Origin: Girardinichthys multiradiatus
Taxonomy: Eukaryota > Chordata > Actinopteri > Cyprinodontiformes > Goodeidae
DNA: 64,000 nt
Assembly: GCF_021462225.1 (NCBI RefSeq)
Contig: NC_061812.1
Coordinates: 40,887,675-40,951,674 of the forward strand
Reading direction: 5' to 3'
Shown here: positions 32,626 through 45,469 of the stretch, one piece after another
Numbering within the stretch: the stretch's first letter is position 1
Layout: every line of letters begins with the position of its first letter
Notes under the pieces: model-generated
Databases searched by the model: none
Seen by the model: only the letters and a program-made list of their open reading frames with translations
What the model was told of the DNA's origin: nothing
Program-made: the position numbers and the translations under genes

Positions 32626-35034
32626 TATCTCTTTTTTTCTGCATGTTACTATTTTGCCATGTTTCTCTCAAAATCCCCGAAATTGTCTTTAAATTTTAGG
32701 GTTTATAAATTCTTTTTCAAGATTTTGAAGGGAACAATAGTTCACATTCTGGACAATGGCCTCCACTGGTACCACTTTAACATGGAATCAGGAGAAACTA
32801 AAAGTGCAACACGTACTTATTTTAATACTCACCATTCCCTGGAAGTTGCTTGCTGAGACATGACAACAGCTGGGTATCCTAATACCTCTATGTGACTGAC
32901 TACTGCTGACAGCTGGAAACAAACATCTGCTCCTAGCTGTACATTTCCACATTCACCTTAAAGATTTCTGTGAAAGGTTTGTGTACATTTAGAAACTGTC
33001 TGACCTGTTTCTTGTATCTGCTGTGCTAAATATTGATCATCAGTTGCATTCAAGTCCGCAAAATAAGAGTTGCTCCTATAAAGTTGAATCCTTCCAGCCT
33101 CTAAAAATCTGCGATGAATTAACCATTTTGATTTAGAGATATTTAGTATTTATAAAGAGCCATTTCTTAAGTTCTTAATCTGCCTCTCCACCCACCCTTA
33201 CACACATGAACATCTCTTATCCCCCTCGGCGCCAAAAGAACCAACAGTGGAAAGTGATTGAAAGAATTGGCCTTCGAAAGGCTGGGGATAAGAGTTGGGT
33301 TGAGGAACAAGTGAGGGAGAAAGAGAATGGGAAAATGAGAAGGAGAGGGAGCATTGATTCCATTCTTTGAGGCCTTAAAGACATGTTTCCCTCAGATGTT
33401 GGCTCTTCTTCAGATGCTAATGGTTCACTTATTCCAAAGCTGAGCCTTAGCATAACAATGGTGTGGAAGTGAAAGACCTAAACCTCTGCTTTCTTTAAGA
33501 AGCCAAAGCTGGGGCTTTTCTCGTGCACTAACGCCCAGCTCCCTCTTTGTGTTCTAACTGAAAGGCCTGTGGAACGCAAAGGCAAGGTGATCACAGAGTT
33601 TTCTGAAAGTGAGACTGAAACAACACATGTGCCTGCACTAAAAAATGCTTCGGTGTAGTCACTGAGCCAGGAGAAATGACCAAATATAGAGCAGTGAATG
33701 TTTCCTCACTTGGGTATGATGACAGCAGTCATTTTGAATATTATCAGCTTTTGCTTTTAAAGCTGTGATCAATTATGTCTGTTGGAAGACTCCAACCCAA
33801 ATGTTATGACTGCGTTTCCCGTGCTGACTTCAAGACAGCATCAGGCCCATCTAAAAAGCAGTTGGGAACTTGAAGGGTTTCAGGATGAACCTCATCCTGA
33901 CCTTGGTGAGTTCTTAGTAGATACGGTTAAGCCTGATAACTTCTGACAACAAACCCAGAACATGTGTTTGGCTTTATCATTTGCCACAGATATGGTTCGA
34001 CGCAGTGGCTGCACAGAGACATGATGACTTGGACTTATCTGTGTTTGTGGAGAGTCAGCGTGTTCCTTATTTATCTGAAATCAATTAGTATCGGGACTTT
34101 CAGTAAAAGGGCACTTCTTTGGATATGGTTTAATCATCACAACCTTTAGATGTGGTTTTAGGACTGCCCTCTCATTATCCTAAGGACTTTGACCTTAATC
34201 ATTTTGGTTTTCCAGTTTTGTGGTATTCTTGTATTTCTGTTCATTCCTAGGTGGATTTGTGTTAACTCCAATCCTCAAGGGCCAGAACCCTATAACTTTC
34301 AGAGGTGTCCTTGCTCTAAAAAAGCTGATTTTAATGGTTGAGTTACCTCCTCAGCTTTGCACCTGGCTTTTCAGAGGGCTGCTCATCACCCACTTACTTG
34401 ATTCAGGTCCTTTGAGGACTGACTCTGAAGACCAGTATTCTTAAACCAGGTTATGAGATGCTTCTCAATGCTGATTACCTTCCATATTCATGGAATTTTA
34501 GCTTTCCTTTCATTAAACAACTTATGATTTGATTCTGTTGTCCTCCTGCTTGTGTTCAGGAGCTCAACAACAAAGTATGACACATACTCGTTTATTTTTT
34601 TCCCCATTTGTTTTATTAGAATTTTTATTTTATTTTTTGTAAACAAGATAATGTACCTCTGACTGTAAATTGGAAGGAAAACCATATATGCATTTACAAA
34701 GTTTCTGCAAATAAAGATATGAAAGTGTGAAGTGCATTTGTATCTAGTTGCACACCTGAACAATATGAGACACTGACGAGTGCATTAGTTGAAAATAACT
34801 TCTTTACTTCTTTTTTCTCTGACAACTTTTTACTGCTGTAGTTCACCTGGGAATACACAAAACATGCACATAAGTCTGACATGCTTCACACTGCTGGTTG
34901 CGATGGTCTACTAAACACATGCAGATATCCTTAGGACAGTAATATGTCACACATCCTCTAGTCCATTATAACAGGTCCCCCACAATCTTGACTCCAAGAC
35001 TGAATAAAACACCTTGTGGTGTGTCTCTACTGGG
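32626..35034. other. non-coding DNA
   Basis: No exon or bounded repeat that I can support. A purine-rich run lies near 33310-33350. The rest is ordinary mixed sequence. Confidence 0.5.
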
Positions 35035-35730
35035 TGCTGAAATTTATGCCCCTTAATCTTTGTAAGATAGTTCAAGCCCAGTGACACTGAACAAAAAGTG
35101 ACTTGCAATTTTCAAGACTTGCCATACAGTCCTCACTGGATGTAGGTCAGGATTTAGACTGGGCCATTTTAATAGACAAATCTGTTTGCTTTAAATCATT
35201 CCACTGCAGCTTTGGCTATATGTTTAGGGTCATCATCCTGCTGGTAGGTGAACCTCCACCCCTTTCTGAAGTCTTTTGCTGCCTCTAACAGGTTTTATTC
35301 CAGGATTACCCTATATTCAGCTCATCCATCTTCCATAAAATAAACTCTGACCAGCTTCCCTGTAGCTGCTGTAACAAAGCATCCCAATAGCATCATGCAA
35401 CTACTACCACTCTTTCATAAAGGCCATATTTCTGGACTGACCATTGTCTTGAGAACAGATTCCCTCACTACAGATGTGGATCTCTGCAGCTCCTTCAGGG
35501 TTACCATAGGCCTCTTGGCTTCATCTCTGATTATTGCTCTCCTTGCTCTTTCTGTCAGACGTGTTTGCAGTTGTTACATTTTTATTTGGGAAAATATTGA
35601 AAAGCATTAACTCTTTTTTCTCTACTTTTGCCCTTCTTTGTATTGGCCATCACATAAAATCCCTATTTTATACATGGAAGTTTGTGGTTGTAAGACAACA
35701 TAATGTAAAAACGTTCACAGGAAATTAATT
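35035..35730 (-). mobile_element. degraded Tc1 relic
   Basis: TGTTTAGGGTCATCATCCTGCTGGTAGGTGAACCTCC near 35220, AGCATCATGCAACTACTACCACTC near 35389 and GGGTTACCATAGGCCTCTTGGC near 35498 match, in order, the antisense transposase landmarks of the element at 52504. Inactive. Confidence 0.6.
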
Positions 35731-36984
35731 CTCCTTCAAGACATTGCATATCACCTTGGTACTTGGATAATTCAGTTTTTTGCATGAACAGTAAAATAAA
35801 TCACCATTCAAAGGAATAAAATTGCAATAAAATTGGACTTAATTCTGTAACATTCATTTAATGACTGTAACTCCAATTACCCCACCTCTGACACCTCTGA
35901 TGTCCTCCATTTTTCACTCCTCCCATCTAATGCAGATGAGCAGTTGGTCCAGGTGCAACACCAAGAGGAAGTTAGCACCTCCTCAGCATAGGGACACACT
36001 CTATTTACATGCAAAACATTGGGCTAAGTCAGAAAATGTGTGAACACAGGTGGGTGTGTGGGAGCAGGACAGTGGTGGATGTTGTTGCTGGAGCCACTAA
36101 TCTGTTTGCCTTGACGTACTCTGTGTTTGCTCTGATGCTGCTGAATGGCTGCATTGTGTAATTAGATGCTTTGTGGGAGCACATTTTGGTTTTCTGTTGC
36201 AGAAGAAGTGGCTGGAAATATGGCTCTTGAAAACAGACGGAAAGCCTGCATTTGACTTGTGCTGAGGCAAACTTTTTTTGTGTGCTCTCTTATTTGTGTA
36301 CATGCGTATGTGTGTAGGCTGAGAGGAAGTCGGCGGTGGCATGCAGTGTCATTTGAAGCGGAGAGCCTGGCGCCACAGCATCAGGAACATCACTCCCTGG
36401 TGCCAGGCTCATTTTTATAAGCGCTCAGTAAATGACACACAGCTGGCGGCATAGAGACAGCTGTCACTGCCGTCACTACGCCCTAATCTGCCTGTGCCTT
36501 TTTCCGTCTCTTTTCCTCCTCTCTCACACTCTGGTGTTCAGCTGGGATACCTCCCATCCTCCTCCTTCCCCTCGGGGTCCAGACTTCGTGGAGCCGAAGC
36601 TGCAAAAACACACTTCCTGGAGCTGGTGTTCACTTCCTTTTCTTTTTGTTGGACTTCCTGTGCTGCCTCTGTGATCAAGCCGGCCAGAGTTGACTCTCTG
36701 GGAGAGATTTCCTGATGGGCAGACAGCTGGGGAGATAATTCTCCGCTTTCTGCTTTTGTCAGGATTTTTTTTTTCTGTGTCTTCAGAGGTCTCCCCTCCA
36801 TCTCTGTTGTGTTTTTCCATTATCTTTGCTGTGCAACAAGTTTGTTTTGACGTGATGCAAAATAAAATGGGATTCCCCTGAGAAACAGAGCCGTTTTTAT
36901 ACCTCTTCAACTTCACATCTGCACATTTTGTCAAGTTGCTGGCACAAACGTCAACATATTTTATTTTTATTGAGATTTTAAGTA
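35731..36984. other. non-coding DNA, GC-richer at 36350-36720
   Basis: No supported exon. A mixed GC block contains CTGGCGCCACAGC near 36368 and CAGCTGGCGGC near 36441, plus a pyrimidine-rich tract near 36503-36540. Possible regulatory DNA on composition alone. Confidence 0.4.
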
Positions 36985-37855
36985 CCACACCAAGGTACTA
37001 CATATTTGTGAGAAAAAAAACAAACAATAAATAGTTTTCATGTAAAAAAACAAACAATGAAATGTGACCTGCAGTTGTAATGAAGAAGATTCTCTGGTCT
37101 AGATTGGCCAGATGTAACTTTTTGGCTTTCATAAAACACAGTATGTGTGGAAAAGGAAACCAAACACTGCAGATCACTGTGAACACACCTTGTGGTGAAA
37201 CATAGTAGTGACAGTATCATGCTGTGGGAATGCTTTTTGATCAGTACGGACAGAGAAACTGGTCAGAGTTGATAAGAAGATGGTGGAGCTAAATACAGGC
37301 CAATCCCAGAGGAAAATCTGTTAATGGCTGCAAGAGACTTGAGACTGGAGTGGATGTTCACCATCCAGCAGGACAACGACACCAAACAGCTACAACAGTG
37401 TAGTATAGATCAAAGCATGTTCATCTGTGTGAATAATTCTAAGTCCAGGCCTAAACCCAGTTAGGAATATGTTGTAAGACTTTAAAATCTAGCTTCAAAG
37501 ACCCTCTCCATCTAATCTGATAAAACTTAAACCATTTTGCAAAGGGAAAACAGCAAAAATTACAGTCTGCAGATGTGCAATGCTGGTAGAGTCATACCCC
37601 CAAAGACTTGAAGCTGTAATACAAGTAAAAGGTAGTTCTGCTAAATATTAACTCAGGGGGGCTGAATACAAATCCATGCCACACTTATAAGATTTTTTTT
37701 TTCTAAAAAGATTTGAAAACATGTATGATTTTCCTTCAGTTTTAAAATTATGCACGTCTTAGTGATGGTCTAACATATAATGTCCACAATAAATACACTG
37801 AAGTTTTGTGGGGTTTTTTAATAAGTGTGGATACTTTTGCAAGGCAGTGCTGACC
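36985..37855 (+). mobile_element. degraded Tc1 relic (sense strand +)
   Basis: ACTGGTCAGAGTTGATAAGAAGATGG near 37258, GAGACTGGAGTGGATGTTCACC near 37340 and CATCCAGCAGGACAACGACAC near 37361 give the transposase T-G-Q-S and Q-Q-D-N-D-T words. The right end TGTGGATACTTTTGCAAGGCAGTG (about 37827-37850) is a Tc1-type terminal sequence. Many stops. Confidence 0.7.
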
Positions 37856-38869
37856 TTTGGAGGTCAGCCTTACAAAGTAAACAAGCCTACCAGACATCAT
37901 ACAGCTTAATGATATCACAATAAGACATAAAAGCACAGTCCATACCTGCTAATTGAATAAAATATCCTGTGATATTGCATAAGGCCATACCATCTGTGAA
38001 GACTGATGTTCACCTCACCTTCCCCTCTGGCTCAGAATGGTAGAATGAGGTGGGTGTTAGTGTGTGAGGATGAGTATAAGGATGAGTATAAGGATTGACT
38101 GGAGAGTAGAGGAGAGAATTAACCTTGGTTTTCGATACCTCTCTGTCTGAACTTGCAACACATCACCCGCCATAAATGTTATCACCACTTGTGTAGCAAC
38201 ATTGTTCACTTGTAGCCAGACAGAGATTGCAACCAGTGCATGCAACTCAAAAAGTTTTGCTCAGGGCCACTTATCCAGTAAGGTAGGAGGCCAGGGGTAG
38301 GTCTGAGGAGAGAGGGCATAAGGACTAACCAATAGAAACAGGTGTGCTGGTGAAAAAACATCTCCCAGCTGCTTCGACACATTGGGCCACAACAGCATCT
38401 GCTGGCACAAAGTCTCCTTGAAAACAGAGAGAGGATGTTCCCTAGTGGGTCTTGTAGAAACCCAGTCAGGGTCAGAAAGCTCCAGGTGTGTGAAAGGAAC
38501 AAATGGGTTTTTGCACAGCTGCTGTCCCATATTTGAGGTTCTCTCAGGGAACAAACTGGCAGGTGCAGTACATAGCTGAACTGGATAACTGGTGCTGTTT
38601 TACTTGAACAATCTGTTGTCAAGCATCTCCAAAGGACCAACCGAAGGTTTATTTAGCCTTGTTTTATAGCTTATATCAGCGTACAAACAGTGCTAAGAAT
38701 TTTGGACAAAGGCTGCAGGAAGGGATGAAAGGGTTTATTAGCAACGTCTGGGTGTTTCATCCTTGGCTTCAATCCAGGCCTGTTATGAGTCCACTGTAAA
38801 GGATTTGACAAGGTGATGGTGGCTCAGCTCTGTATATGGATGGAAGAGCACTAATCCGGTTATCGGAGC
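37856..38869. other. non-coding DNA
   Basis: Short tandem GGATGAGTATAA near 38068-38090. Open frames near 38206-38640 overlap on both strands without protein similarity. Nothing further supported. Confidence 0.4.
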
Positions 38870-39400
38870 CAACTTTAAAAAAAGAAAAGCTTTGTATTTG
38901 ATAGACCAACAGAAAGTAGTGCATAGCGGTTGAATGTGTTTTGCATTGTGGATCTGGTTGTATTGTTGAGGGCAATTGAAAGGTGAAGCTCTGGCCCTGT
39001 CTCAAGTCTTTGCATTTGTATCAAATCTTTCTGTGTTTTACTTCATCCATCTTCCCATTAATTCTAACCAGCTTTTGTGTTCCAGGTGAAGAAAAGAAAC
39101 CCTACAACATGATGCTGCCACCACCATGTCTCACTGTGGTGATGGTATGTGTAAGCCAAGGTGGAGTGTTAGTTTTATGCCACCGGATTACCTTTTTGCA
39201 TGTAGGCCAAAAGAAAAACTTCCATTTTGGCCTCATCTGACCATTTCACTGTCTTCCACATATTTGCATATATCTTTTATGTATTTCATTGCAAATTAAA
39301 CAGAAATGAAGACCTTATTGCTGAGCTGCAGTTAAGCCCTTAGCAGACTGATCACACACTCTGGAAGAGGTGGCCTCTGAAACATCAAATGCAGCAGCGG
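38870..39400 (-). mobile_element. degraded Tc1 relic
   Basis: ACATGATGCTGCCACCACCATGTCTCACTGTGG near 39107 and GGCCAAAAGAAAAACTTCCATTTTGGCCTCATCTGACCA near 39206 are antisense transposase landmarks. AATTGAAAGGTGAAGCTCTGGCC at 38976 is the usual upstream word. Inactive. Confidence 0.65.
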
Positions 39401-40153
39401 TTTGTTTGTTATCACTTTCAACTGGAGAAAGTATTGAGAGCTGAGTGTAATCTATTCATCTCAGGATCATTTTCAAATGATATTTAATATTTATGATGAC
39501 TTAAACATTATATGATACAAGCAATTCCAGTTTCTTCATCAGCTCCTGGCCCACAGGTTCATCTTTATATGGAAGTAAGGGCCTGTTTCGACAGAATCTA
39601 TTGCATTTACGATTTCCTCGATTATTTATGATAGAAACAGCAAAGAACTCAAAATAAATCACGTATCTTGGGATGTCTTAACAAGTACACTCAGTGGACG
39701 TTTTTTAATGCTATCGTTGTTTTATTTGCTTGAATCCTATAAATGTGGCTTAAGAAAACTTATAACAACGAAATTCAACACTTCCAAGATATTAAGCAGC
39801 TTATCTGAGAATGTCTTTTTATATAAAGGAGATGCTTCAGAGGAACCCAGGGATGGATGGATGTGTAATGAGCTCAAAATAACCTAAACCCTTTTTTCTC
39901 TCTCATTTTTCTCTCTCCTCTCTGTGTCCTCCCTCCTCCTCTCTCTGTCCCTTTTTTCTCCTCTTTTGGGAAACATGCCTTTCCCAGCTGCACAGCCCCC
40001 ACAGCGCGAGGCCAGGCCAGGAGCACAGCTGGCCAGACTTGGTGGAGCCAGTCGACAGGCGCATGGAGCGCAGCCCGCCCAGGGCCCGCTTCCTCCGCAA
40101 ACATGCCCAGGTGTGGGGCCTCTGAGCTGGGCTTCTGATCTCCACCAAACAAC

Positions 40154-40215
<62 letters not shown>

Positions 40216-41450
40216 GGTGTGTGTGTGTGTGTGTGTGTGTGTGCAGAGAGATGAGGGATCAAGAAGGCAAAGATGGGGGAGGAGGAGGGGTTTGTCATGT
40301 GGTAGATAGAGAGAGAGGAGGGAGGGAGGGAGGTGTGTGTGGGGGGGGTGTCCCTGGTGAAGCTGTGTCAACATTGTGTGTTAATGTGCGTGATTGTGTG
40401 CATCTGTATCTGCATGTGTTTATGTTTCGGGAAGTGAGGGGTCACCCCTGGGGGAGACAGTGGGCAAAAACAATTACTGCAGCATTGTAGCTAAATTGTG
40501 TCTGAATTGTTGGTCCCTGCCCACAGCCAGCCGGTGCCAGGAGAGAAAGGCAGAGTGTGGATGTAATTGGTGCACAGCGCCTCATTTAAAAGATGCAACG
40601 CTGCTTATTAGCATATAATAAAATATAAACAATCACCTGCAGAATGAGCTGAGACGCAAAATAATTTAATTCTGTGCACACTGCTGGTTATTTGCCATAT
40701 TTGTTAGAGAATAAACCACCAAAACTAAATAAACAGTGAAAGCTATTTTTTCAACTTTATCTTCGTTATCCCAGTCCTCCTAGAGGTTTTTTTCCTCATC
40801 TGCATGCTTTCTATTGACTCAAGAGTCCAGATTTACCTGTTGAGCTGTTCTCTTAACACACTTAAACGGAAACACACTCCAGCTCAGGCCACAGAGATTG
40901 TAACATTCCCATAATTCTCTTGATAAATCATGGCACAAATGTACACTTAAACAACTTCAGATTTCACTGTGGCAGTAAGATTACATGTGGCTCATTTGAA
41001 CTGTAGCCCTCCTCCCCCATAGGCAGCTATCATCCTTCTCCCCACCCTCCCTTCTTTAACTGTGTTACGGCTGACGGTGACCTCACTGTGGCCTGGTTGA
41101 CATCCGAGTCAAGCGTTTAACTTTATAACCAGACTCCAGCATGCATGCACACCTTCAAATAAATGCAAGCGCAAGGAAGTGCCTGCATACGCAGCTCCAG
41201 ATGAAACATGGTCTAACAGGAGGCATATGAGCTGGGGTCAGATCAGATAAGGCAAGGCCAGACAGCCTCAGATAAGCTCTTTGAACGGTTCTATCTGCAG
41301 CGTCAGGGCGTTGTTCTCCCCTACAGCCGTTTCACATGATGACTGCTAGCCAAGCGACTGCTGCTGGCCTGTTTGTGTCCAGGCCCTGCTACTAATTAAC
41401 TGGGGGAGCCCAGGGCCGTCTGACTGACTGCCTTGTCTCCAGCAGTAACA
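39401..41450. other. non-coding DNA with a GC-rich block and GT microsatellite
   Basis: A pyrimidine tract (39890-39967) leads into a GC-rich block (about 39985-40130) and then a (GT)n run. 40980-41440 is non-repetitive, with CAGCTG and TGACTGACTG words. No gene that I can prove. Confidence 0.45.
40156..40243. repeat. (GT)n microsatellite, about 88 bp
   Basis: Dinucleotide run with two small interruptions (TATG, GGGT). It creates the long T-H/V-C reading frames seen in translation. Confidence 0.95.
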
Positions 41451-41456
41451 CCCCCC

Positions 41457-41487
<31 letters not shown>

Positions 41488-41491
41488 ACAC
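41451..41491. repeat. C23 homopolymer followed by (CA)n
   Basis: Twenty-three consecutive C at 41451-41473, then ACACAC to 41491. Homopolymer length may be affected by sequencing error. Confidence 0.9.
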
Positions 41492-42179
41492 TCAGGATTG
41501 CTCATGCATGCATGCTAGCTGACGATCAAGTAAATACACACATAGACAGAGAGACGCCTATCTGTCTTGGACCACAAGAGGATCTCAGATGGTGTAGGTG
41601 GCCCCCTTGTGGAACTAGAAAATGATCCCTTTTAGTTTCTTGAATTGTCTGTTTCAGAAATATTTCTCAAATTTAGTGGGTAAATTGCAAATGATTCTAC
41701 AGATATCTTGACAAGTTTAGTAATATACTTGGTTGCTGTTCCAATGTTAAGGGTTCCATCAAGATCCACATTTTTATTCTGAAATATACAGGCTCAGTTT
41801 GCCGTAACACTAAACCACATTAATCATGTGCAGTTTTGTTCAAAATAATAAAAGTATTTTAAAGCCAACCCAACTTTATAAAGCACTTAAAAAACAGCAG
41901 GCATAACCAAAGTGCTGAATAAAGAGAATTAAAATAAATAAACAAATAAATGAACAAAACATTAGAACTTAAAACAAATATCATGATTAAAAGTAGAAAT
42001 AAATTACAAGTAAAAGTAGCAACAAGAAAATACAATGTAGGACAGGAAAAAAAAAAAAGAATATTAAAATCAAAAACTATTAAAAGGTCAAACACCAAAG
42101 TGAAGAGGGGATTAAATGATTGAGTGATTAGATCTCAAAATTCCCTTTTCCTTTTATTTCCATGTATGCATATACATTT
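41492..42179. other. non-coding DNA, partly retroposon-tail-like
   Basis: 41870-42065 contains AAAGCACTTAAAAAACAGCAGG followed by A-rich tandem words, similar to fish LINE 3' tails in reverse. GCCCCCTTGTGG at 41601-41612 resembles a CTCF site. No gene. Confidence 0.4.
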
Positions 42180-42860
42180 GGAACTTAATTTTATTTATTT
42201 AAAAAGGGACAACGCACATTAATTAATACAAGCATTTCAGTCCACCATTTAAATATGCTGAATTTAACCATAAATGCTCAATTTCATCTAGCATGCTGAC
42301 CACAAAAAACGAATTTAGAAAATATAATCACATGATTGGTCTAAAACAAGATACAAGATAGGTTAGTCTGCAACATTGTTCCTAATGTGTCTTAAATTAA
42401 TCACATTCAAATAAATTCTATTTGCACCTAAGTTGTGAATCTATTAGCACACTAAAATACTCTTTTATTGCTGACAGTCTTGTCCCTGAAACTGCAACAC
42501 CTGGATCTGGATCTCTGTGTAGATACCTTGCAAAGAAAAAATTGACAATATGATCAAGATTGAAGTGTAGGTGTATGTTACTTAACCATTCAGAGATTTT
42601 AATAATTGCTGCAGAAACGCCCTCTGTAGTACAGCTTGTTTTTTGAGTGTACAATGCATCCATCTAATAAGTAACATGAGGAATTAAAACTTTGGGAAGG
42701 TTATTAATATAAAAAAACAATAAGCAAAAGACCCAATGTAGAACCCTGAGGTACACCAACATTACCAAAACCCACTACAGACCTTTTTACAATTTGTGAA
42801 ATTTGGTATCAATCTACATAAAGTAATGAAAAGTAACAAAAAAAAAACAAATAAACAAAG
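42180..42860 (-). mobile_element. LINE reverse-transcriptase remnant (L2/Rex-like)
   Basis: On the - strand GVPQGSTLG followed by a hydrophobic I-x-N-N-L-P segment is the conserved non-LTR reverse-transcriptase motif. Downstream an 81-codon frame at 42418-42663 gives IKISEWLSNIHLHFNLDHI, the post-YADD region. A frameshift lies where the YADD catalytic box should be. 5' truncated, as LINE copies usually are. Confidence 0.6.
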
Positions 42861-42889
42861 AAATGTATAGTGAAACTGAAAAATTATTT

Positions 42890-43330
42890 TAAAATGTGCT
42901 TCTCTGTGGATCACTGACCAAATATTTAAGTTGTATTACCACTGTTTCTGAGAATTGCTTCACATCATTGTTGCATAGAGGCATTCAGCCTACAGGTACT
43001 ACAGGTTTTCACGCCCAAGACAGTTGGATTATATTGTACAATTACTCTCCATTTGTTGGTTTTGCCAGGAATGTCTAAAATGAAGGTCCGGGATTGGGCT
43101 GGCCGCTCCATAATGTTAGCTGGTGTGGAACTAGGATGCATCTCAATTACTGGTCTGTTTGCAGTTGTTGTCTTTTTAAAACTTCCATTTCCATGGCATT
43201 TTTCCTCTTTGGCATTTAGCAACATGACCTCTTTAAGTGTTTTGTTGTTTTTAAACTGATTCACGATTCCTAGTAATCAATAAATAGGCCAGACACAGTA
43301 GTGTGAAAAATACCCCTATAGTATGATGAC
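42890..43330 (-). mobile_element. degraded Tc1/mariner-type relic
   Basis: CAATTACTCTCCATTTGTTGGTTTTGCCAGGAATGTC near 43038 and GGGCTGGCCGCTCCATAATGTT near 43096 follow the order of a known fish element class. Only short open frames remain. Family assignment is weak. Confidence 0.4.
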
Positions 43331-44104
43331 TGAGCCTCCATGCTTCATTTTAAACTATGAATTAAATTTAGTGTTTGGGTGAAATATGATTTCTCCCAAA
43401 AACAGATTGAAAAAGTGATTTTGCTATTATTCTCAACACAACTGTTCATCATTGGTGCCATTTTAGAAGGAAGTCTCTCTGGTTACCTGTCCCAGCTCAC
43501 ATTTTCTGTTTAGCTTTTGTTTTGTCACAGAATAGTAATCAGATTAGTCAGATTGAGAGAGGAAGAAGAGTGAAGGTGCTAAGACATGGAGACAGAGGAA
43601 GGATAGACAAGAGTGACAAGATGGATCTTATCAAGATAAATTGAGGTAAACTGCTAAATGTAACATTTAATAACAAATATGTCTTTATTGTGGCAAAATA
43701 CAATTCCTTTTTAAATCTTAAGCACTTTTAGACTGATCTCTCAATAAGGAGTTAGGGACAGTGGGAATCTTGTTCATTCATTCATTCACCAATTAGAGGA
43801 CAAGGCATTTTACTACCTCGTGACAATCATAGGAACTTGTGGCGTGTATCTGCCCCACACTGAATTTCTTCTCTTTTACATTCTGAACACCTGCTGACCA
43901 TACCTTCATAATCCAACACAAGGCTGTCCGGAGTCCACGCCTCAGCAGACTGTTGTTCTGGTCTGTTGTGTTAAAGAAAGAGCTGTGCCAAGAAAGCAAA
44001 GCTCTCAATTTACCCTCACCTATGGTCATGAGATATGAGTTCATGAGTTATAGATCATGGCCAAAATGAAGATGTCAGATACAAGCAGCTGACTGGACTC
44101 AGCC
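43331..44104. other. non-coding DNA
   Basis: No supported gene. The 83-codon frame at 43793-44044 lacks any recognisable family. Confidence 0.4.
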
Positions 44105-44161
44105 ATAGAAACAAAAGTGAGTACACTCCTAAGTGATAATGTCACAATTCTTCCCAAAGTG

Positions 44162-45277
44162 TCAATATTTTTTGTGGCCACCATTATTTTCCAGCAGTGC
44201 TTTAACTTTCTTGGGCATGGAGTTTCCTAAAGCTTCACAGGTTGTCACTGGAATCCTCTTCCACTTCTCCATGGTGACATCATGGAGCTGGTGGATGTTA
44301 GACACCATGCGCTCCTCCACCTTCTGTTTGAGGATGTCCCACAGATGCTCAATTGGGTTCAGATCTGGAGACATGCTTGGCCAGTCCAGCACCTTTACGT
44401 TCAGTTTCTTTAGCAAGACAGTGGGAGTGTTGGAAGTGTATTTGATGTTATCATGTTGGGAGTGTTTTCACAGCAGGCAGCACCCAAACCATGACACTCT
44501 CATTACCATGCTTGACTGTAGGCAAGACACACTTGTACTACTCACCTGGTTGCTGCCACACACCTTTAACACCATATGAACCAAATAGGTTTATCTTTAC
44601 TCTCATCAGACCACAGGACATGGTTACATTGATCCATGCAAACAGAAAACTGTTTGTGGGCTTTCTTGTGAATAATCTTTAGAAGAGGCTTCCTTCTGGG
44701 ACGACAATCATGCAGACCAATTTGATGCAGTGTGGAGCGTATGGTCTGAGCACTGACAGGCTGACACCCCCCATGAACCTCTGCAGCAATGTTGGCAGCA
44801 CTCATACTTCTATTTTTAAAAGACAACCTCTGGATATGAGGCTGAGCGCGTGCACTCAGCTTCTTTGGTTGACCAAGGCGAGGTCTGTTTTAAGTTGTAC
44901 CTGTCCTGTTAAACTGCTGTATGGTCTTGGCCTCTGTGCTGCAGCTCAGTTTTAGGGTGTTGACAATCTTCTTATAGCCTAGGCCAGTGTTTCTTAACCC
45001 TGGTCCTCTAGGCCCACAGTTCCTTATGTTTTAGATGTGTCTCTGCTCCAACACACCTGATTAAAATGATTGCAATACTTCCTCAGGGTGCCCCGAAGTA
45101 CCACAGAAGCCTGTTAATCACCCATTCATTTAGGTGTGTGGCAGCAGGGAAACACCGAAAACATGTAGAACACTGGGCCCTGAGGGCCAGGGTTAAGAAA
45201 CCCTAGTCTAGGCCATTTTTATGTAAAGCACCAATTCTTTTTTCAGATCCTCAGAGTTCTTTGCCAGGAGGTGCCAT
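44162..45277 (-). pseudogene. Tc1 transposase pseudogene interrupted by a MITE
   Basis: The N-terminal MAPPGKEL starts at 45277 and runs into a stop. After the hAT insert (44985-45205) come HTH-type sequence, TIRSTLHQIGLHDCRPRRKPLL and the first catalytic D in VLWSDESK. After a gap that removes much of the catalytic core comes VLDWPSMSPDLNPIEHLWD with the E, then C-terminal sequence to GGHKKY. Frameshifts, a deletion of the second D region and the insertion make it dead. Confidence 0.8.
44985..45205. mobile_element. hAT-type MITE, 221 bp, inside the Tc1 transposase
   Basis: The left end CAGTGTTTCTTAACCCTGG and the reversed right end TAGGGTTTCTTAACCCTGG are near-perfect terminal repeats, extended by CTCAGGG-like sequence to about 28 bp. 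Flanks GCCTAGGC (44977-44984) and GTCTAGGC (45206-45213) match at seven of eight bases, the 8-bp duplication typical of hAT. No coding capacity. Confidence 0.8.
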
Positions 45278-45469
45278 TTTGAGCTCCTCGCAACCAGTAT
45301 AAGTGAACCAGTGAACACCAAATTTAACACACCTGCTCTCTATTCACACCTGAGACCTTGTAACACCAATGAGTCACATGACACCAGGGAGGAAAAATGG
45401 CTAACTGGTCCTAGTTTGGACATTCCCACTTAGGGCTATACTCACTTTTGTGATATACTCTAACAAAAA

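Larger units (their letters stand above)
44105..45458 (-). mobile_element. Tc1 transposon, broken, with a nested hAT MITE
   Basis: The ends ACAAAAGTGAGTACACTCCTAAGTG (about 44111) and its diverged reverse, CACTTAGGGCTATACTCACTTTTGT (about 45427-45451), are short terminal repeats. Between them lies an antisense transposase pseudogene. Exact outer bases are not certain because the ends have drifted. Confidence 0.8.

Noticed and set aside
39874..40490. Frames of 131-188 codons rich in T-H or V-C repeats
   Set aside because: Translations of the (GT)n microsatellite.
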